DNA of 64,000 nucleotides from Glossina fuscipes (Eukaryota; Arthropoda; Insecta; Diptera; Glossinidae): assembly GCF_014805625.2 (NCBI RefSeq), contig NW_023998415.1, positions 22,813,448 through 22,877,447 on the forward strand, given 5' to 3'. A program made the translations under genes and the position numbers. Numbering within the stretch: position 1 is the stretch's first letter; every line of letters begins with the position of its first letter. Shown one piece after another: positions 49,479-62,700 of this stretch. Under the pieces are notes generated by a model. That model had not been told where the DNA came from. It searched no databases and saw nothing but the letters and a program-made list of their open reading frames with translations.

Positions 49479-52400
49479 AATCATCAGCAATCGTTAAATT
49501 AAATCGCGGTTTGCTCGTTTGAGAGATCTTATGCGTGAAAAGATAATTTCTTTTTTTTTTTTAAATGCGCAACTTATGCGCAATACGTGGAAGTAAACAT
49601 CTGAGACCATATGAATTTCAATTAGCGCAAGGTTCTGAATGAAGTTGAAGAACTCTGTTCTTTTGTTTGCTGTTACAACTTCTACGGCGTATTGTGTATT
49701 GCTTTGATAACGAAAGTATTTAAATTTAATAGTCATAGGACATATATATATATATCCTTGCAATTTAAAAGAAGCTGAGGCAATGCCAGTTTTAAGATAT
49801 TATTCTTAGAAATGTGAAATGTAGATATCGATCGGCCAACCTATTTATCTCTGGTAAGAAACCAACTTTTGTTATTTTTGTCGATTCGCGTCCAAAGCGA
49901 GTAAAATCCCTTGCACGTCTTTAAAAACATTTGCAGCACACTGCCTATTTATTACATTTCGTATATGTTCTTCCTATTTTTTTTTTTTTTTTAATCAAAT
50001 CATTTACTGTCTAAGATTTTCAAGCCAAATTTCGGCAGTATATTTTTGTTGTAATTGGCCCGAAAAATCGAAGCTAACTTGTCGCCCTTTGTTCTCAGGA
50101 AGTTGCGTTGGGGTTCGTTCGGCTCTTTGCTTCCTTTTGAAAATAGATTGCTTTCATAAGCCTTACCATCACATGAGAAACGTGAATTTGTCCTTGGTGT
50201 TTCCTCTTTAGTTAAGTTAATAAATGGTACTATAGACTCGTTGCGGCATTACTTGGTGAGATGCACTTCAATATCTCGAACCGTTTCTTTCTGGAAACTT
50301 TCTGGAAACCTTTTGCTCAACCAATACGGATCTCTTGCAAAAATCTGAATGATATCAACAACTTAATCTCAATATCGATTTCTTTAAATGCTATCAAATC
50401 AACCCACCTTAATACACACGCTTTGTTTTTGTCGTATCGTAATTAATTTTTAATTTCTGATACCTTGATATGATTTTCAAATTGAACTGAACATGTTCAC
50501 TGTCATCGGTCGTCTAGCTTTTACATGTTTTCAACGGTTTAAGTACTCGGCCCCGCAACCTGTCGCGGGTCTGTTCCTATGCTAGATATGCTTGTTTTTT
50601 GTTACACGTCGTTATAGTTTCGTAAGAATACTTGGCATAGGATGAATTTTTAAGACTCAATCGAGTTCGACTGTTCATTTATAAAAGATAATTTATAGTG
50701 GATTAATTAAAGAGGACCTTGTTTGACTTGTCAGATACTCGATAGATGTAGAAATACGCCATAACATACATATAAAGCGAATTAGCTAAAGTTCTTTGCC
50801 TTTCTATTAAATTTACGCTTACGTCATCAAAAGCTGTTTAGATTAATATTTTTTTCACTCGTACGGTGTGACCAAATGAACCCGAAATTTAATAATTTTT
50901 CCCCAATTTTTTTGTAACTACCAAAAACCGAACTTTATTTAGAGCAGTAAAGTTGATCTTAAATATTCCTCCTCAGAAATCGCACCCTAACGGGTGGAAG
51001 GATGTACAGAAAGAAGCGTTAATGAGATTAATTTTTTATTTATATTTCGCGGGTACTATGAAATCAGGAATTTTTTCTTTTTTTTTTCTACGGATTGGGG
51101 TCGTTGCTGCCTTTGAGAACCTAAGCAACGTAATCAATATTTGCAGAGCCACAAATCTCTTTTTTTAAACGTATAAAATTGGGTTTTTCGATTTTTATTT
51201 GCTGTGTTTGTGAAGCAATGATTACTGAGAACCGCGCCGTCATGAAACCCGCAATTACGGCAGATCAGATCTGAACTTAACCGTCCGATCTGTAAGCAAT
51301 TGGAAAACTGAGCGAAAGGTGGGTCTAGAGGGGAAAATCGTCTCAAAGTCGCTCAAAGGTCAAGCTCAAGTTGATCATCATTTTTTCGGTATCATCACAA
51401 TGCTATGCATTTTGAATTTCTTTCGTTAGACCAAAAGTTTTAAAAGGTCATTTTATGTGAGCGTCGTGAAGGCGACGAAGATGATGATAAATAAAGATTT
51501 TTCATTTTGTAAACAAATTCACTTTGTTTATTGATCCCAGTTTATATAAACACATATGCATATGTATATGTACATGTATAAATTTGTATGCGTTATTTTG
51601 ATTGAAAGATTAATAAAAAAATTCTTTAATTTACAGAATTTGAATGAATGCTTTTCTTCGTTTCACATATGCTTTGCATATATGCGAGCGTAAAAAGAAA
51701 TTTGTTTCAGTTTTTTTTTTTTCATTAATAACTTTCTTCTGCTTATGTTATTACATAGCGATATATGTACGACAAAGAACCAAAAAAGTTAAATTTATAT
51801 CTGAGTTTTACTCTGCCACCTATTTATAGCGTTGACTATATTTGAATCAATTGAATCATTTAAACCGAGCGATCAATTTCCTTTGAATATTTCACATAGC
51901 GACACGTGATACTAAGGCAACTTATTATTTGCAATTAACTTGATGATCTCTTCATTATTTAGTAAATGCTTTGTCAGGCTGACTTACGTTAGAGAGCGTA
52001 GAGAGCAAAAATGTCATTTCACAGTTTCTCCAATGGATTTGGCATATGCTTCAGGAGTTAATTTTATATAAGCGAAAATTTCATTTCACTTATTTCATTT
52101 CAATTCAGCGACAGGCTTTTAAAGTTTCATTATTTCTAGAGCGTTTGTATATAGAAGTCCAGTTTATTACCGTTTATACTAAATTAATGAGTACACGAGA
52201 AAAATATATTATTATAGTAGGAGAACGAATGCAAAGTGAGAGAAGAGGTAAAGATCGTTAGCGTCCCACTCGGAAGCTTGACGATCATAAGCATCGGGAT
52301 GCAAGTGGACGTTTATTGATGCTTAATTCAATACCGTGTTAGCTAACTTCGTTAGATGACTTAATTAGTTTTGTGTATTGCTAAGGCATGATATGGGCAG

Positions 52401-53317
52401 TGTCCGAACACTATAGATACTCTTTTTTTTGTGGTTTGTATTGAGTTCGATATGGAGATAAGCTTCCTTTAACGGGACGGATTAATCTACAGCACTATTT
52501 ATTAGCGTGACTAAAAATCTGACATTTCTAGTGTATCTACATATCATTGGGATATAAACGTTTTGCCAGATATACAGCAATAATCTGTTTTTATATTGTG
52601 ATAATGAAGCTTGGGGATCCCGCGACAAATTGCTTAACGCAAAAAGGCACAATTACTTTCAAAGTGATTGAATAGCGCCTACACGACAACGATAGGACGG
52701 AGATCAAAGGACAGAAGCCTATTCCAGTGTAGATTTAAAGCAGCGACACATATAATCTCTCTTCGATAGACAGATCACGACCAGCGCTTAATGAAGCCAG
52801 CTACCGAGCTTGCTTTATAAATAGAGAGTCCAATGTATAAATTAAACTAGAGTTTATTATCAGATAATACTCGACTAGGACCACGAAACGTCTTTATATT
52901 CTGCAATTTATGTGACTCGATGAAATATTTTGTTGTGAGCAAACTCCTTGTTGAGAAGGATAGTTTCTTCCATATACTTGAATTTATTGTTAAGAAATCG
53001 GTTGAGGACCATCCAGCCTAATTGAATAATGTTCAGTATAGAAGGAGGAGATCAGTTCCACGTCATCTGCATATATCACGAGGTGGGAAAATTGCATATG
53101 GACGGGAGATCGTTTATAAACAACTTGTAAGTAAAAACGAAGCAAATGTTGTCTACATTATGTTAGCGATACCTCCGAAATCTTCTATATTCTTAGTAGT
53201 TACTTACCTAGGGATGACTCAATTTGCGACATACTTATTAAAATTGATTGAAATCTCGATTCACTTCAGCACATGCTATTGGCAAATTCGGTCTGAGCTG
53301 AAAACATAAATTTAAAT

Positions 53318-54055
53318 TTATTATATCCACTACCGAAGAATGGGGGTATATTCATTTTGTCATAATGTTTGCACCCACCCAAAAGGAAATCTCAGAGATC
53401 TCAAAAGGCATATTTTTTCTTGTTCAGCGCCAAAATCTGAAACAATTAGACCATGTCTGTCCGTCTGTATATCTGTGCATTTTTGTGGAACATTGGAAGT
53501 TTCTGCACGCAGGTTCATATTGAAAATGGGGTAAATTGGTTAGACCACACGCCCGCAGCAAAGCGTAAACTGAACGCCACTCGGTTTCTCTAACCAAAAA
53601 GTTGTGCATTTTTTTTCTTCATTACTCACAAATTATAAACGATTGAAAGCTGAAATTTTCTACATTTAATAATCTGGTTATGTGCAAAAATAGAACAAAT
53701 CGGCCACGCCCACATAAAGTTATAAGAACATGTAAATTTTCTTTTTTGCATTTCTTTGATGTTTTATGGTTATTAAGCAAAGCAAAATGTTTACCACGAC
53801 TTTGCACATTCCTCAAGTGAAGATCCATTATTTGGGCAAAAATGCGTTAATTTTAAATTAATTATGGCGGACGTCACGACGTGGTAAATTCACTTTTCCA
53901 CCACAATATCATCGATGTGGGTATCAAGTAAGAAAATTCTGAGAGTAGAATGCGACAAGCTAAGCGTATTAGTTACAAATTAAATACCGCGGACGTGACG
54001 ACAATATTTTTAGGTGAGCAAGACTCGGCTCCAGCCAAATATAATTTTCTTATTT
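53318..54055 (+). repeat. Family-1 repeat, copy H
   Basis: The left end is 'tatatccactaccgaagaat' followed by 'gggggtatattcattttgtc'. Internal 'accatgtctgtccgtctg' and 'gcacgcaggtt' match copies A and C. The right side has 'gatgtgggtatcaagtaaga' and a decayed end, 'tataattttctta'. The left end is the best preserved in the window. Confidence 0.65.
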
Positions 54056-54383
54056 TTTTCTATTTTCGCTTTGCTGGCATGCCCACAATTAAAAAAGCTT
54101 AGGAGAGATTTGCGTAAAGGAGTTTCTTTTTTGTTTCATTTATTCATGATTTCTTCAAAGTTTTCTTTTTATTTCATTCCGCTTTTTATTATTTTTATTA
54201 TATTTAATTTTTAGTTTGATTTGTTTTATTAATTTTAACGTTTATCGCTCAAGCAACTTTATGTTTTTTGCTATCATGATTAAAGAAATGCTAAAAATAA
54301 GTGTTTGTATGGGTAATTGTGGCAACCCTCTATACAGGATATATGTGCAGAGAATATTAAAAAAAAAACAAAAATGTATATGC

Positions 54384-54414
<31 letters not shown>

Positions 54415-54658
54415 CATATTTTTATTATATCCTCTTTTTTCAATCAAAGAGAGGTAAACATCAGCTGTTTATTCTCATTTGAAGAACGGAGAGTGTCGGC
54501 ATCGAGTCATTGCATCCAGGGATAGGATAGTTAAAGCTGTTGCTTCTGAGTACGTAGCGTATATTATGTATACTTGTATACGTTTTATTGAAAATTTATA
54601 TAAACCACGACAGGTGTTCTAACTATTTTTTAACTATTCTACTACTGTACTAGCTGGA

Positions 54659-54672
54659 AGAGAGAAAGTGAA

Positions 54673-54704
<32 letters not shown>

Positions 54705-54740
54705 GAAGGGAGGGAGGGAGAGAGAAAGATAGAGAGAAAG
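54659..54740. repeat. (GA)n purine tract
   Basis: A long GAGA tract with GGGA variants, the second strong one in the distal region (see 48686-48763). The Ser-Leu-rich antisense frame comes from the repeat. Confidence 0.9.
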
Positions 54741-55169
54741 TGAATCTTTCCTTTTTCTTTGATTTTGGAAAATTGTGACGAGAAGAGTATGAGAAAGAAT
54801 TGTGCAGGAATTGTGGTATGAATAAGTCAAAGGAATGGAAAGGGAGCGAGCATATGAAAAGTGAGTCTCTAAATAACTGCGAAACATTAACCTTAAGTCA
54901 CAGTTCGAGTTGAGCCGTCATGAGTTGTAGATATAAAATGCGGAAGATATTGTATTGAATCTGCTTTCCAAATAGCATAAGTATAAAGTACAAGTACTGT
55001 TATCTAGTGTTATGTGTAGGTGTGTGCGTTTGTGTATGTGAGTTTGTTACTGTTCAGTATTTCCTAATGTGCAAGCATGCATATCGGTACACATTGGTTA
55101 GAATTTTAGGCTATGGACGGAGTCGAAGGGAAAAAATTAATTTTAATTATTTAAATTAATTGAACATAT

Positions 55170-55172
55170 AAT

Positions 55173-55205
<33 letters not shown>

Positions 55206-55216
55206 AATATATTTAT

Positions 55217-55253
<37 letters not shown>

Positions 55254-55265
55254 TAAATATATAAA
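55170..55265. repeat. (TA)n tract
   Basis: An interrupted TA-rich run of about 95 bases; the Ile-Tyr-rich antisense frame is an artefact. Confidence 0.9.
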
Positions 55266-56215
55266 ACAATATATAATGTGCGCGTATTGTACAAATCACT
55301 TTTAAAGCAAATAAAGAGATTCTGAACATTGATGAAAAGATAATAAAACATTTTTAAATCGACCGTTTTCTCAGCGAAATAAACGAAACGAAATTAATTG
55401 AATTGATTCAAAGAGTAATTGAAAACCTATACGGAGTTTCGAGTGAGTTCATATTTATATTATGAAGCATACTTTTAAATCAATTTTCATATTTAAAAAA
55501 AGTCACAAGTAACAAGTAAGTTGAGACTCGATTAGTAATTACGGTATTTGCAAAAAATTAATAAAAATTCATATCGCAAAAAAAATGGTTATTAGCATTG
55601 ATTGTAAGTAATGTGGTGGTTCAAAAAATCGTGATTCTTTGTAAATTATGGCCTTGAAAAATTACATTTCAAATATAACTGTTTTATTCGTGTGGACGAA
55701 CGTTCACTTGATTAGGGCACAGGTTAGCTACATTTTTATTAGATAATTAATTCGGTTTACTTCAAATTTCCAACTCGATTAGCTAATTGCGGTTTCAAGT
55801 TTAAGCACATGTGTGCCAGTTTTTTTTTATTTTTTTGTTTTTATATTTTCATTACAAGGCTAACCAGTCAAGGCCGGATTTATTTTATTTCATTGTCATA
55901 CTGCATATGCATGGCATCCTCCTTATATCCTTTCAGTTAATAATGTATAAAAACTTTCAATCACTTATTGACTATGGACGTTGTTCATTGTGAACAATTG
56001 ACCATAAATTTAATATAACTTTAGTTCAATGGCTTATTTATTTATTTAAATTTTATTAAAAGGGATGATAAGGGAAGCAATATTCGCCTTGAAATGAGTC
56101 TCAAATGTTGATCATCGTGTACGATTTCTTTTTAGTATGGAAGATTAATTTACTTATTTTTGGGATCCCGCAAGATGTTTGAGCGAATTGTAAATTCGTA
56201 TCTATTATAATTCAT

Positions 56216-56270
56216 ACACACACACATACACACATACACGCACACACACAGGCTCATACACACACATATT
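56216..56270. repeat. (CA)n microsatellite, interrupted
   Basis: CACA and CATACA units with one GGCT interruption. Confidence 0.9.
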
Positions 56271-56412
56271 AATATTAATATATATGCCGATATAGCCAGT
56301 TGGAATTGAACCTGGAGACTTGAATTACGGTAGGGAAATTTAATAAACACATATGCACGCATATATATTTATATAAAATATATAAATTTTTTGTTTCCAC
56401 CTAGCACAGGAA

Positions 56413-56455
56413 AATATACACATACACATACACACACACACACATACACATACCT
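56413..56455. repeat. (CA)n microsatellite, interrupted
   Basis: CACATA and CACACA units, about 150 bases beyond a similar tract at 56216-56270. Confidence 0.9.
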
Positions 56456-56730
56456 ATATATATATATTATATCTACATCTATATATTATACCTTTTATCG
56501 GTATGCATATAAAATATATGCGTACTCTGTAGTACTTTATAGTTTGCGTATTTATTTTTTTTTCCACAAATCTACCTGTACTCTTCCATGTTGCGTGGTA
56601 TCAAAATTATTAAATAAATCAATAAATAATTCATTGTGTATATTTTGAGGATAATCTGAAAAAATTTTAATTTATTCCTGAGAGTATTAAACAAAAGCAA
56701 CAGTTCACAAACAATGCAAAGCCCATTTTT

Positions 56731-56740
<10 letters not shown>

Positions 56741-56774
<34 letters not shown>
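56741..56774. repeat. (TA)n microsatellite
   Basis: A pure TA run of about 34 bases. Confidence 0.9.
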
Positions 56775-56777
<3 letters not shown>

Positions 56778-59700
56778 ATGTGTAACGTGTGTATTTATGA
56801 AATAATCGGACTCGTGACTTTCATTGTAGCTAAAATGGGACGTATCCGGGCAACGTACCCTCTTAAGGAAATAGTAAACAGCCAAACAAGTAAGAATATT
56901 ATATACGTGTTGGGCCGAATCTTTCATTTTCACCTTAAATCACAACAATACAACAATTGATCAGTTTTTAGTTCAAACATTACTTACAGTGGCCATGTGA
57001 ATGGCTTTAAAAAGTATATAACATATGTAGCTCATCTTAAGTTATATAAACTAAATCTTGTAATTTAATTTTAATTAAGTTCTTCTTTGTCATTTTATAT
57101 CCGGTTTAAAGGATCGACACCATTTGTAGCACTAAAATTTTGAATTGAAATTTTAAATGACGCTAATTTGCCAGACATAGTCTAGATTAATGTTCCTTGT
57201 ACGGGTTATAATTAATATCTTTTTGCTGGCTGTCTAAGTGGTGTCGCATTTGGATTACGCTTAGTTTCGATGAAAAAACTTTTGACCATCAATTAAGAAT
57301 ATATGTGCGCTACGAGGACGTCTGAAACGGACTGCAAACATTCGACTAAAGTCCGTGAATGTCCAGTATTTTTCAAACTATTTAATGCAAGAGCATCTCA
57401 GACCTTCCTCTTTCCCTTTCGTAAGTAACAGAGTTGGTAAGAATCGTGACTATCAAGTCAATGTTCGCGGATTCTAGCCTCAGTTCAGTAAAGTTTACTT
57501 CATTCTTAGCTACAGTGAGTGCCTAATCGGTTAATGACACGCATCCACAACAAGGGTGTGGCCATCTTCCTATTCTTTTCTATTTCTGCATTTCTCACCG
57601 TTCTACCCGTATAGGAAACATCCTCTGGGTGTATGGTCAAAAAAAAAAAAAAAAACAACATCTAGAGAGCAATGTATAAATTACAAAGTCCGATTATCAC
57701 TAATATTCGCGATTTTATTCTCTCCGATCGTGTTAATGACGTGGCATATATGATATGCTATTCAATTATTCGTTTGCGAAATCGCATATAAAGCATTTAT
57801 CAGCAAATCTCACGACATAAATTGAAATGTAAGCAACAAAATAATAGAACGCCTCTATGTGCTAACTTGAAATTTTACGACCACGACAAGCCCATTGGGT
57901 GCCACAACGATGGGCGATAGAAGCGCATTAGCTGGTCTGGCTTGGTACGACACGCTCATAATGATTTCCTATGATTTGTGGGTTTTACCAAACGAAACGA
58001 TAAGTCGACCGTACCGTCGACACCCATCCGCCGGAGAAAGCGATTTAAAATGAGAAAAAACACACCAAACAATAATTAATATATAAGACGCATTTCAACT
58101 ATGCTTCTCTTCATTTGTTTACTTAATCCCAAATATTGAAAGCGAAGCAATAACAAAACGAAAAAGGCAATTTTCAATTTATTATCAGCATTAATATGCC
58201 AAAAATTGGCTAAATGTTCAAATAATGTGTAAAGTATAGAAATTGAAAAGAGAAGAGATCTCCGGGTATTAATTAAAAACTTTATATATTCTTCGCGTTA
58301 TGCGGAATTCGTATTGCAGTGTGCTGACTAACGCTGACTAAACTATATACTAAACGGTAAGCTGAAATGCAAATATTTGACAAAAAAAAAAAAAAAAAAG
58401 GCAAACAGGAGGAAAAAAAAGAATTGAGTTGAATTTTTTTTGTTGAAAGTTAAGCGCCTTTCATCGGTCCGACACGTACAAGTTGAAATATGCCGTTAAC
58501 GGGGAAGAGAGACGGCGAGTGTGAAAGAGTGAGATGGCATTTGCAGAATTTTGCCGACTTTTGTTTTGAATAGCCAGCCAGCCAGCCATGGCGTAGCACA
58601 TGATTGATTGGTTATAAATCCAAGTGAAAGCCATTATTTTATTTTGATTTTACGTCTACAGGAAAATTCAATTGAAGTTAAGCAAAATATTTACGTTTAT
58701 GCACACATGTATCCATATCATATACATAATCTTCATTTGCTAGTGTTGCTGTTATGGTTGATGAAAGCTAAGTAAATTTATTTCACACATATACACACAC
58801 ACTGACAACTGATTTAAATAATGTCTGTTATCCCAGCGGGCAAACAGGACTCATACGCATATATCATACATATAACAATCACAGAACGCACACATACCTA
58901 TAGAGCGTTTTTTTTTTTTTTTTTAATTAAGCCGTAAGCAAAACGAGAATCAACAAAAAAAAGTTTATAATGAACAAGAAAAATACCAACAACAATAAAC
59001 TAGTTAGCTCGTTGGCCAAATATGTGAGAAATACAAAAATGAGAACAAACATTTTTTCCCATACAATACGTATAATAGTTAGTTACTTTCAAGCACTGAC
59101 ATCAGAAATGCAAATAAAAGAAAAAGAAAAAAAAAATGTAAGAAAACTATATTCGTTTCAAGGGAAATCTGGGATATCTATTAGTTCAGAGCAAACTATA
59201 GGGGCTTGCTAAACTTTCATTTATATTTCTATAAACGTATATAATAACATGAAAGTGTAATAGTAGAGAGAGAGTAGAGAAGATCGATCACATTCGATTT
59301 CGACATAGATGAATATTGAAATCAATTTTACAAAAGTCGATATCGATAAAAATTTACAAATTGCTGATAAGAACGAACGCATTGAAATTTACTTTATTTC
59401 TATGGCGAGCGTATGTTTGCGAAAGTGCGTTATTTTTACGAGAGGCTTACGACACATCAACATCATATCAAATATTTAACTGATGTCTATGGGACTCGCC
59501 CTTGCGCTAGATCCGCTAGATCGCTTCTATTCAAGTCTTTAAGATTATATTGCGGATTTTGCGTCCCTCTTTTCTTTTTCATGGCCAATGGCATCGTCCC
59601 GATAACGCGCTTTTTGTGACTCGAATTTATCGATTTTTCGTCATATCGAGGCAACTTTTTATTAACATTCCTTGCGGACAAATCGGAAAAGTTTGGATTT

Positions 59701-62700
59701 CGTCGTTCCGCGGTTAAGGTGACAAGGCTATGCAACATGCTACGCAACATGCTATGCAATTGGTGTGAAGCTTTCGTCGAGATGAGCCGTTACTGAGCGA
59801 TATTAAGCGCATATTAGATTAATATTCAAATCTATATATAAATTTCTGGATGTTACTTATGCTGTATGCTTAAAGTAAACCAACCGTTTCCGTCTGGCAA
59901 GTGCTGCGAATGTACGCACAAACGTATATACATGTAATACCTGCGTTATAAAGAAATAAAAAAAAAAATTCTTTCTATTTTTCATACATACATACATAAA
60001 ATAGGAAATTTCGAAAAATTTCATCAGAGTAATGTAGAATAACGTGACTTAAAAACTGTAACAAATCCTTGAAGTGAAGCAAATAATGGATTTTTTACAA
60101 CCAATTTTCTTTTTATTCTGTGTGAAGCAAATGTGAACAGTTCAGTAAATAAAAGTTCAAATGCAAATGAAATCGTAATAAATCACGTAATACTAACAAA
60201 AAATGTTTCGTTTCGTTTCGGTTTTTTTTTTTTTTTTTTTTTTGTTTCTCTTCACTACAACATGCTGATGTACAAGCAACTATTTTGCATGGAAAGTAAT
60301 CAAAATTTCACATATTTATGCTAAGAATTACTTGGCTGTTTGTAGATCAAACCAGGGGTGAACATTTTCGCTGTGTTATATGTTTACGCAAACACATTTT
60401 TTTTTTTTAATTTATAGAATTAAATGGATAGAATAAAAAACGCAGAAATGTTACTTCATTTCTTTTTAGTCTTACGCAAACTTCAGGTCTTTTACGATTG
60501 GTTTTCTTTTGGTTACTGTTTTTACTTCATAGAAGTTATAAGCCGCCGCCAATTAACTAATTGTGCACTTTTGATATATTATAAATTTTAAAGAAATTTT
60601 TTAGTGAAAAATATTTGTAAATTAAATATGTTATTCTTTAGTGTTAGCAGCTTCTCGAATAAAAACCAAATTAACTTGTTCCGTAAATAATAACTAAAAT
60701 TCTTAACCGGACGTTTGCTATCTACAGACTTGCAAGTGGAATATTCGCATAAAGTTGAGAATTTCTTTTAACATCATGTTAGTGTTAGTAGGCTGGCGCA
60801 AACGCACCTAATGGTTAGATAGCCTCGAAAAATACTTATGCGCCAAAAATATGTATTAATATTTATAAACTAGTCCTAAGAATCAAAAACAATTTAATAT
60901 ATTAATTAATAAAATTTTAATATATTAATATATAGTAATTTTTTTGTCCCCTTTAAATTCACCACGCACTCCGATAATTGGAAGCCAGTATTAATTTTTT
61001 AATTCAATTGGCGCATATTGAAAGGCAGACCAAAGTTCAGGATTAAACCGAAAAAATATCTTCTTGCAATCGAGTTATATGTATGTTGCATAAAGTGACT
61101 AAAGTCTGTTTCCTTCTGTTACTTACAACCATAACGACGATACTCGCAAATATCCGCATTACTTAAAAAATAATAAAAATAATAATAATAATTACTACGG
61201 CAAACAACATGATTTTAATAATAATTAAAAATGAATTGACATTGAAAGCAGTCTGCGCTTAGTTTCAGCAATAAGGTTACTTAGTAATCGATATGCTCAA
61301 TAAATGAGAGACTTCATCGTAAGAACTGCATCATTGTAATTTGGTAAAATTACAAAAACAAAAAGCATCACTGAATTGGTTGATACAATAAAAAATCATA
61401 ACAAAACACCTAAGCAATTAAGTATAGTTCGATTTAAATGTAGGGTTTCAATAAATGGCTTTATTGAAACAACTTAATCTACCTAATCTTTTATCAAATT
61501 TTTGCTTTCTAAGCTGACAAATATCGATATAGTTTTCTAAATTATTTCATTGATGCGAAATTTGGAGAAAATATTAGCATTTAGAGGTTTAACCTTTGCC
61601 TTTTGATAGAAGCAGGAATCTTTTAAAGCTTGTCTCGCATGAATTGAAGTGTTTTTTCAACGTCTTTGAGTATTTTTTCTTGGTCTTGCTAAGCAGTAAA
61701 TAGACCTTTCTGCCAAAGCTGCGGCAAATTTAAGGAGAGGTTCTTTAACTGCACTTCATACGGTGGTCTGTAATTTTCCAACAAGTTCCCATAAATACTC
61801 TTCTAGCGGCACATCATCTTGCTAACATTTTCTCAATTTATTTCTTTGCCTTTCAGATTTGTCTGGCCTATGAAGAACTTAAATTGTCTCTCGTTCTTCG
61901 ATAGAAAGTTCACTCACTTCTTTTGGGCATTTTCAGAATGCGACAATGATATTAAATAATAATTTGTATAATGTTGGAAATATTCTTCATTCTTGTTACA
62001 TAGATCAAGGAGAAAGTGCATTGAGTTTTCACATTTTTGTTATATCCTGAATGAACTTCATTTCGAGAAATTTGGGTCATTTCGATCGGTAATCCTTTGT
62101 CAATTTTCTGGCATACACAATATTCATGTTAACCGTCGATTTTCGTGGGTTTTCGGATTAAAATCCGTAGCCAGCCATTTTCATAGATAGAGGTTTGAAG
62201 TAAACTTTGAAATGTTAAGAGAATTGCGCATAGAGCGGAACATATGATTGCCGTGTGGGACAAGCCAAGTCCAAGCTACGCGGTAGGTCAAGGAAAGCTT
62301 TCAATTTGTGCAAAGTCACTGAAGATGGGCGTGGCTGCATTTTCTCAGTTAGACTGATTTTGATAACGCAGTTACTTTGCAGAATAAATTATTAATTCTC
62401 GTAATGTGTTTCTAGAGGGCACACAATTTTTTTCCTTGACGCAATTATTACATTTTTATTGGGACGACCGGTTGATCGTCAATATTATGTGATTTCAAAT
62501 TGGATCATCTGTTCTTTGAGTTAAGGTCAAACACAATGCAATTTATAGAAAGTTGTTCTTATATATTCACTATAATATAATAAAAAAAAAAATCTATATC
62601 CGGTTTACGGGGCGTATGGATAACTTTTACTTTGTTTGTTATTCTCGCACTGATAGCTCAATATCAGCCGATTTATAATTGTCTAAAACTACAACAATAT

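Noticed and set aside
55151..55351. Ile-Tyr-rich frame
   Set aside because: Translation of a (TA)n tract.
56285..56335. tRNA-like T-arm text on the minus strand ('ggttcaattcc')
   Set aside because: The five-base stem around the loop does not pair and no acceptor or anticodon arms could be found.
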